From: Tenrec ecaudatus
Lineage: Eukaryota; Chordata; Mammalia; Afrosoricida; Tenrecidae
DNA length: 64,000 bases
NCBI RefSeq assembly: GCF_050624435.1
Contig: NC_134547.1
Location: 32,947,419-33,011,418 of the forward strand
Direction of reading: 5' to 3'
In this document: piece after piece, positions 56,851-64,000 of the stretch
Layout of the letters: every line of letters starts with the position of its first letter
Numbering within the stretch: the first letter of the stretch is position 1
Notes under the pieces: model-generated
Databases searched by the model: none
What the model was told of the DNA's origin: nothing
Seen by the model: only the letters and a program-made list of their open reading frames with translations
Made by a program: the position numbers and the translations under genes

Positions 56851-58639
56851 CAGCGCGCGGAACCGGCCCCCGGCCCGCCCTCGCGCCCTCCCGCCACCCT
56901 CCGCCCCGCCCCGCCCCGCCCCGGCTCCCAGCCCCTCAGCGGCCGCTAGCGCCGACTGGGGCCCGCCCAGCGGCCACCCTCAGGACAGCCTCCGCGGCGG
57001 CGCGCGCCAGCTAAGGCGTTCCCGCACCCTCGGGGGTGGGGCCAGGGGCGGGGGCGGGGCCTCCCAGGGCGGAGCCGGAGCAGCAAGGCCCGCGCGGGGC
57101 GGAGCCAAGTGTCAGGGCCTGCGCGCCGGACGGCCTGGGCGCGGGGCGAGTGGGCGGGGCCTGACTGCGGCTCCCAGGCCGGCGGGACGCGGGAGAGAGA
57201 GCTGCTCTCGCGGTGGAGAGGCGGAGCCCGGCGGGCGGGGCCTGAGCCGCAGAGGCGGTGCGGGGCTGGACGCGGGAGAAGTGTGGCGCGAGCGCAGTGG
57301 AACGCCAGGGGCGGGGCCACGCGGTATCGGCGTGGCTGAAAACCGCGTGGCCGTCGTGGGTGGTATGTAAACAGCGCGAGCTACGAGGGCTCGAGCTGGA
57401 GTTGGGGCCCGGGACCGGGACCGGAGCCGGTGTCGGTGTCGGTGTAAAGACCGGGATGAGCGGATACCGAGCCCCGGAGGACCCGCCGTCCTTCGGTCGG
57501 CCGCGCGCGCGCACAGTCCTTCCAGGCACGTCCTCCCCGCCCTCGAGACGCAGGCAGGGTTCCGGCCCCTGGGTCCAGGGCGGGGACGTGCCCAAGGTCA
57601 TAACGCGTGGTTGCAGGCCCTGCACCTGGGCCTGTGGCCGAGGGCCTAGGCACTAGGATCTAGTGTCTTCAGTGTTTGCCCTAGCTGCTTGTCTCTGACC
57701 CATCTATCCGTCCATCTGTCCGCGCGTGTAGTCACTCAAGTAATTAATATTCCAGTGCCTTCCAAGTCACCCTCCAGGAGTAGCGCCCCTCCCCCCATGA
57801 GCCCTTCCGGGAACACGAACCAAAAAGCCTTTCCGCCCCAGGGACCCTATAAACCTTGGGATCCTATGACTGGTCTGCAATGCCTCTGTTCGCCCTCTCC
57901 TCGCGACTGCACTGGGAGCCTCTGCCATTACTCACCGTAGGCCTTGGGGCCTCAGAACTTCTGCCCCTGGGCTAGGTCACTTGGCTTGCTCATCCATCCA
58001 AGAGGTTTTCAAGCCTTCACATTAACACTCCCGACAGGAGTTAGTTCCTCTGAGGCCTTTCCCAGCAGTCTCTGTGTAATTTGCTTGTGTAATGCCACCT
58101 GAGCTACCTTGTCTGTCAGTCTAGGCGGGTCGCCCCCAGCTCGTTGCCTAATGCCTGGAGGTTAGGGCGCCACTGAACTGGGGAATGGGTGAGTGACACA
58201 CCACTCAAACCTTTGGGTTTACCCCTCAGTGGGAGAGCCAGGTAGTGAACAACTGTCACCGGAAAGTACTTTCTGCCCTCGACTTCTGGAAGAGCTCTTG
58301 GGTCCTTCCTGATGCCGTCTTTTGTCTCCCTCTCCCAGTGACTTGCTCATTGGTCATGACCTTCCAGAAGCTCTGAGGCCAAGGCAGCTGAGATGACATG
58401 CTTGAGTGCCTTGGGTAGACATGGGCCCCAGGCTCCTGAACACTTTAGAGGAAACAATTGTTGCTGCTCTTGTGCGCCCTTGGGCTGATTCTGACTGGAC
58501 AGGTATCAGAAACGCGCTTCCCAAATGGCAGCATTTGACGAAGTTCCTGAAAGCAGAATCTCAGTGGAACGTTACAGTCGCCCTGGAATGTTGGTTCTAT
58601 GACTGTCCTAGCTAACAGATGGCAACAGCCTTCGTCCTG

Positions 58640-58732
58640 GTGTCATTGTGAAGATTGAGGGCATGCAGGTGAGCCACTTAGTACATACGGTGCCTGGCAC
58701 ATAAAATGACTACGTGCTCAACAAATGACAGT
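58640..58732 (+). repeat. MIR SINE, 3' half
   Basis: The order TGTGAAGATTGAGGGCATGC, AGCCACTTAGTACAT, GTGCCTGGCACAT and GTGCTCAACAAATG matches the MIR 3' core. Confidence 0.75.
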
Positions 58733-59396
58733 CACAAGAATGATAGACAAGACAGTTTTCCTTACTGGTTGTATACAGTCTTAGCGGCAAGGAATTTGAG
58801 TAGATGCTCAGTATCCCAGCTGACGTGCACAACCAGTAGAAAGGCTCAATTTGGGTAGATTCGTTCAATAGAATACAATAGTGAAAAACCAAACATCTGA
58901 AATAAACAATGTTTTGGATGACTCTCAAAGGACTTGCACAAGGGATGGTGGCTCTATCGACCACAGAGGCTGCCCAGAGCTGCCTGAAGAGGCCAGTGTG
59001 GGAAAGGTGGGGAACTTGGCTCCAGTCATCCCTCAGCCCTGGGAAGCTACCTGGGCATGCTTGCCAGGCGTGCCTGAGTCCAGGGCCAGAATCCATTCTC
59101 CTGGCTCCTCAGGGCTTGGTTACCAGCCTGAGTCTCAGTGCTGTATGTGCAGAGGGGAGGGGTGGAGTGGGGAAACCTATAGATTGTGTAGCCCTGGCTT
59201 AAAAGCTGTTTACACTGTTTAAGTCCAGTGAAGCCTTCTGTAGACAGAGGCATGTGGTCAGTGAGAGAACCCTAATGAAAATTGGCCTTTGAACTAAGTG
59301 CAGAACAGAGCTGTGCTGCAGCTGGCCATGTTGGTTGCTTGCTAACCTCAGGGTTGCAAGGATCAGACAGTGACTTGAAGACACTTAAAGTATATA

Positions 59397-59605
59397 GTGG
59401 AGCCTTGCTGGTGTAGTGCTTACAAGCTGGGCTGCTAACTGTACAGTCAGAAAGTTCAAAATTACCAGTGGCTCCTGGGAGAAAGATGAGATTTTCTGCT
59501 CCTGTGAAGAGTTACAGTCTCGGAAACTGACAGGGGCAGTTCTACCCTGTCCCATAGGGTCGCTGTGAGTAGGCATCTACTCAATGGCAGTGAGTTTGGT
59601 TTTAA
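59397..59605 (+). repeat. AfroSINE, full length, sense
   Basis: From GGAGCCTTGCTGGTGTAGTG through TTACAGTCTCGGAAACTGAC and ATAGGGTCGCTGTGAGT to CAATGGCAGTGAGTTTGG. This is one of the best-preserved copies. Confidence 0.92.
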
Positions 59606-59804
59606 AGTACCTTGGATATGTGAGGAGATGACGTAGGGAAGGGGGGTTGCATCAACAAGCTAGCCCCTCAGCAAGGGGCTAGGGAGAGAGGGTTGAGTCT
59701 GACCACCGTGCCCCCAGCTTTAGTTTAAATCTCATTCGGGTCTCTGGGGGAAAAGCACAGCTGCAGGACAGAACAGGAGCTTGGTTAGAGGAGATCCTGT
59801 TAGG

Positions 59805-60262
59805 GGCCATCAAGCCATTTCCAACCCAGAGCGACCCTGACCCCTACATGTACACTAGATGGAAAGGTTGCCTAGTCCTGTACCATCCTCACAGTTGTGA
59901 TGGATGAGATTGTTGCAGCTACTGTGTCAGTCCATCCTGTTGAAGGGTCTTTCTTTTTCACTGTCTCTCCACATGATGTACTTTTGACTGGGAAAGTACA
60001 CGAGACAAAGTCTAGCCATCCTTGCTTCTAAGGAGCGTTCTGGTTTTACTTTTTCCAAGACAGAACAGATTAGGTTGTCCTTTTGGCAGTCATAGTACTC
60101 TGAATACTCTTCTCCTGCACCATAATTCAAATACATCCATTCTTCAGTCTTCTTCGGTGTCCAACCTTCACATGCGTAGGGCATCATTGAAAATGCCTCA
60201 GCATAGATCAGGCATACTTCAGTCCGCAAAGTGCCATCTTTGCTCTTCCTTACTTTAAAGAG
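59805..60262 (-). mobile_element. RTE LINE 3' end, antisense
   Basis: Antisense RTE terminal region: GCAGCTACTGTGTCAGTCC, GACAAAGTCTAGCCATCCTT, CTTCTAAGGAGCGTTCTGG. The minus strand translates in part as the C-terminal RTE region (SLEARMARL). Confidence 0.8.
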
Positions 60263-60464
60263 AAGACCCTGGCATCTCCCTTTTGCTCGGTGGTCTGCAT
60301 TTTCTTAGAAACACGGCCCTGGGTGCCCTGAGTCACCACGGAGGGTGTGTGCAGTGCAAGCAATGACTTGACAGGCTCATCTAGCCATCGTCTTTGTAAC
60401 GCCCCTCAAATGCCCACGTGGTGGTGGTAGATGCTGATAACACTCATCGCAACCATATGGCTGG

Positions 60465-60660
60465 GTGCCACCCACTGCCATTAAGTTGAGTCTGATTCAT
60501 GGTGACCCTATATTGGGTTTCTGAAGCTGTACATCTTTACAGGAATAGAAAGCCTGGCCTTATTCCCGAGGAGTGGCTGGTGGGTTTGAACCATCAACCT
60601 TGTAGTCAGCAGTCCAATACTGACCCAACGGCAGCACCACCGGGCTCCTCTATGACTGAG
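60465..60660 (-). repeat. AfroSINE, full length, antisense
   Basis: CCCACTGCCATTAAGTTGAG, GGTTTCTGAAGCTGTACATC, GGTGGGTTTGAACCATCAAC and CAGCACCACCGGGCTCCTC are in order. A further partial antisense copy may lie at 60,870-60,990. Confidence 0.9.
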
Positions 60661-61189
60661 CCGGGCTATTGCAAATATGAGGTGCTTGTGGCCCACCCAG
60701 AGGACTGGGTAGTTTGCTAATAATGTAAATAAGGTTCATGGCATCTTGCATGGGGACCATGCAACTGAGGGTTATGGAGCGCTAACCTGGGAATTGGTCA
60801 GTGGCCATCTCAGAAGTTGCGAAGGGTTCTTGTTGGCATCAGGAAGGAAGAGCCACCAACCAAACAATAAAGCAGGAACGCAGCAGCCTCATCTTTGTCC
60901 GCAAATCCGCACATTGGTCCCACCTACTGACCTCGAGGTTAGCAGCTCTGTGCACACTGGTCTGTAAGGTGGAGTCCTGGTGGGGCCGTTAACATGCCTA
61001 ATAAACCCCACACTTGTGGGCATTGTCTGTGAGATCATTGCAGTGGATTATGGAACCCAGTAGAGGGGCAGAATTGGGGGAAATGTTGGAAGTTGGAGGT
61101 ACCTCTGATCTGCGCCTTTTAGCAATTGGCCTCCGGCTAATGCTGTTGGTGGTTCCCCCCCTCCCCCCCTCGTGAAATTAAAGGCCCTT

Positions 61190-61335
61190 GGATACCGCCT
61201 TTCTCACCATTTTTATAGGGGGAGACCCGGCCAATCAGAACACCACATTCCAGGCCACCTGATTGGTTCAGCGGTAGGCTCTTGACACAAGCCAGGCCAA
61301 TGAGGATTTTCTGCGGTTGCTAGGATGACAGGGAG
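61190..61335. promoter_or_regulatory. CCAAT-box cluster, possible regulatory element
   Basis: Within 100 bases there are GGCCAATCAGA (61,232), CTGATTGGTTC (61,259) and GGCCAATGAG (61,295). An A/T stretch CATTTTTATAGG lies upstream at 61,207. Three CCAAT boxes at 27-36 base spacing suggest NF-Y binding. No transcript is evident. Confidence 0.45.
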
Positions 61336-62308
61336 TAGACTTGAAGCCTACAGGCTATTTTGCCCCTCCCTCCCGTGAGCGCCCTGGGAGAGAAGCCCTG
61401 GTTGCAGGGCAGAGCCGGGAGGCCAGTTTCTTCTGGGCGCCCCAGGAATCCCATCATGCTGGAGATAAGGCTAGGGATTTTCCAGATGCTAAAGCCAATT
61501 CAGCATTTTCATGTACTCGTGTGAGTTGCCTTAACTGGAACCAAGAAAATCGTGCAGCACCGACGTGTGCTAGCCCAGGGCAGGTGTGCCCAGGCTCACG
61601 GCTGCTCAGTGAGCTGCTGTCCTCTGCAGGGGTGGCCACCTGGCGCGGCGTCTGGACGGCCAGATCTGGGATCCGAGCCACCGTCCCTTCCCCAGAAAGC
61701 TCCACTGAGCAGCAGTCGCCCTCGCACTGCAGCCTCGCCTTACTCTGCCCGGCCACCTCGGAGCCCTGCAAGCGGGCCCTGTGACAGGCAAGCGCTCAGC
61801 GCGCGAGGCGACTGGTGGGCCCTGGCCCCAGGAGTTGTCCAGGGGACTTTCCAGGCTAGCCTCTTCTCAGGTTCCTTGGCCGCTAACTGACCAGCCAGGG
61901 CTCTGCTCATGTCACCCAGGCTTGGCTGGCTCCTGTGCCGGGTGGGGTGGGACAGCGCCACCCCACTGCTTCCGCGGTCACTGTGGCCTTGTGACCCACC
62001 TCAGAACCCCGAGCTGACAGTCAGCAGGGTTAGGCAAAGTAAAAAGAGGAGGACATTGAGGAGACGGGCAGGCTGGAAGCTTCCCAGACCCGAAGCCCTG
62101 GAACTGCGCAGTGTGCGAGGAAACCATTGAAAGAGCAAAGGGAAAGGAGGCTTTTCCAGAAGGCAGTGGGAGGGCATGCGCCTGAGAGGGGCGGGAGCAC
62201 CGGTTTCGGCCGCGCCCCCGTGGAGCTGGCTTTGGGACTAGAGAGGGACACTGGCACCAGGAGACACCCCCAGGGCCTCTGCTCCGCCTTTCCCCCCACT
62301 GTTTCTTA

Positions 62309-62342
62309 TTTCCTTTCCAAATCCATTTGTTTGGAAAGGAAA
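62309..62342. other. Perfect 13-bp inverted repeat
   Basis: Arms TTTCCTTTCCAAA and TTTGGAAAGGAAA are separated by an 8-base spacer. The surrounding 62,290-62,640 is repeat-free and AT-rich with MEF2-like TAAAAATATTTATAG. Confidence 0.6.
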
Positions 62343-63231
62343 GTCATCCCTACCCTAAACCAGCATAAATAGCCGCAAAGGGAAGGGAAGCGTAAAAATA
62401 TTTATAGCTAGGACCCAGGAGAGGCAGAGGGCCCGAGGCCCAGGCCTGATCTCTGTCTGTGTTAAAAGGATGAGCAAATGTGAGAGGTGTTCTTGGCATT
62501 TCAGCTTCACATAGGACTTTGCTCCACAACGAAAGTGAACATGGGAAAGGATTGAAAGAGAATGAGTCTGGCTGTGTGATACAATGCCATTTAAAGTTAA
62601 CATATAACATTGCATTCTGGGTAAAAAAATATATATAATGGGCGGGGGGAGGACTGAGGTGGCTAATGGGGTTGACTGCTGACCCCACTATTGCCACCTG
62701 GACCCTAACTCCCCGTAGCTGTAGGGAGGAATTCTGTTCTAGAGTGTGAAGGCTAAGCCAGATGCCCTGGCCTCAAGTCTCCCACTCCTAGAAGAAAGGC
62801 AGTCCACAAAACAGCGAGAGATGATGAGGGGGACAGGTCCTAGCAGCAAGGGTCTCTGACCCAGCTCTGGGAGACCATCTTTGTCGAGGGCGTCAGTGCC
62901 CACCACCCTGCCGCAGCTGGCAGCGGCCCTTTCCAGGCTCTTCTTGTTGCCCTTTTGAGCTGGGAAAGCCTGCTCAGGCCACTGGGGAGGCCACACTCTC
63001 TGGCTCTTCCCCTCCCTGCTGGCTCCTCCTTCTCCTTGGTGCCACCGCCTCTAGTCAGATGACGGATTCTCCAGAACCCCTAATGGTCAGTCTGAGTCTG
63101 CTTCCTTCCTAGGCTGCCTCCCTTTCTCCAGACCACACTTCTCCTCTGCCCACAGCCTTGGCCTCTCGCAGGCCTTGCAGCTATGACACACCCAAAGGAG
63201 AAGCATTGATTTTACCCACTTAACCTCCACC

Positions 63232-63436
63232 TGGGAGCCCTAGTGGTGTGGTGGTGGAGTGGTTACACATTGGGCTGCGATCTGCATGGTCATCAGTTCA
63301 AAACCACCAGCAGCTCCATGGGAGAAAGACTGGGCTTTCTACTCCTATAAACAGTCACAGCCTAAGAAATCCACAGGGGGTCCCTATGAGTCAGCACAGA
63401 CTTGCTGGCAGTAAGTTTGGTTTGGTTTGGGGCTCC
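63232..63436 (+). repeat. AfroSINE, sense, with GGTTT-type tail
   Basis: GGGAGCCCTAGTGGTGTGGT, ATCAGTTCAAAACCACC, GGGAGAAAGACTGGGCT and the tail TTTGGTTTGGTTTGGGG. Near-complete, with a simple repeat tail. Confidence 0.9.
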
Positions 63437-63751
63437 ACCTTCCTTGACCCCATCTTAGTCAAAGGCAACACCTTCCTCCCAATTGTTCAAGCCCAGGACC
63501 TGGTACTCACCCATGATTTCTCACTTATACCCACTTTCTACATCAGCAAACCCCAGTAGGTCTCTACCCACCCAGCCACAAACCCATCTGCCCTAGCTAT
63601 CTGCTTCTCTCCATTCCATGCCACCATCTAATCCTAGACTTTAGCCTCCACACCTGCCTAGATGACAGACCAGAGGCTCCATGCTGATGCCTCACATCAG
63701 GTTCCTCTTCCCTAAGGAATGCCCTGGTCACCTACCAGCTAGCGTCTAGGG

Positions 63752-63974
63752 TAGTGTTTCCCAAAGTGGCAAGGCCACCCGCTGGGGGCTGCTGGAACAA
63801 TGCAGAGGGGGTTGCAAAAGCAGGTACCTACACTGTATTCTGAATTACACGTAATAATACCCAAGTTCGTCTTTGCTGGCTGGGAGGCACTCTGCTTTGA
63901 GTTTGGTCTGTTTGTTTGTTTGTTTCCTTCTTCCTGAAAAGGGAGTGGTAGGCCAAAGAAGTTGGAAATCTATG
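63752..63974. mobile_element. Third hAT MITE
   Basis: Starts TAGTGTTTCCCAAAGTGG and ends CCAAAGAAGTTGGAAATCTATG. The two ends are diverged inverted repeats. It is flanked by 8-bp repeats GTCTAGGG (63,744-63,751) and GTCTAGAG (63,975-63,982). 223 bp, non-coding. The family differs from the two other hAT elements in the window. Confidence 0.75.
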
Positions 63975-64000
63975 GTCTAGAGTCATTTCTTTTAAAAATG

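Larger units (their letters stand above)
57651..61190. other. Upstream flank of CCNE1
   Basis: Mostly unique DNA with the MIR, AfroSINE and RTE copies listed separately. No exon of another gene is recognised. In human the next gene on this side is C19orf12. Confidence 0.5.

Noticed and set aside
56582-57370. Open frame of 262 codons on the plus strand over the CCNE1 promoter
   Set aside because: Low-complexity Arg/Gly/Ala translation of GC boxes antisense to exon 1 and upstream of it; no splice or domain evidence.

Overview
The window is nuclear DNA from a placental mammal, almost certainly an afrotherian and most probably a tenrec such as Echinops telfairi. AfroSINE-type tRNA-derived SINEs and afrotherian RTE (BovB-clade) LINEs are abundant. 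It also carries short hAT transposons of the SPIN type (49,120-49,339) and the OposCharlie type (21,654-21,877). Among afrotherians, published surveys report SPIN-type invasions from tenrec. The species call is an inference; the clade call is strong.

The one protein-coding gene I can establish is CCNE1 (cyclin E1), complete on the minus strand. Eleven coding exons run from the ATG at 56,146 to the stop at 46,988. They join without a frame break into a 411-residue protein (human 410), and all splice sites are GT-AG. A non-coding first exon lies near 56,648-56,810, inside a CpG island that keeps the AT-rich/E2F cyclin E repressor element at the start site. The 3' UTR aligns by eye with the human one to about 46,470, but the distal poly(A) hexamer is changed.

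Layout. 1-32.8 kb is repeat-dense and contains no gene: head-to-head L1 3' ends, an RTE LINE split by a nested PARVA (alpha-parvin) processed pseudogene and by nested LTR-like elements, an ancient L1, hAT and mariner-like MITEs, and many 5'-truncated L1 3' tails. 33.4-35.5 kb is a CpG island with the motifs of a TATA-less, possibly bidirectional promoter but no recognisable coding exon; by human gene order the next gene here would be URI1. 35.5-46 kb is mostly unique intergenic DNA with a few SINEs and one AT-rich stretch that looks like a conserved non-coding element. 46-57.6 kb is CCNE1 and its promoter. 57.6-64 kb is upstream intergenic DNA with SINEs, an RTE 3' end, a possible CCAAT-box cluster, a perfect inverted repeat and a third hAT MITE.

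Only CCNE1 is an intact gene. Functional interest beyond it lies in the orphan CpG island, the candidate regulatory stretches around 43.4, 61.2 and 62.4 kb, and the record of horizontally acquired and nested transposons. I found no undescribed gene system. Repeat family names were assigned by eye from remembered consensus features, not by a database search.
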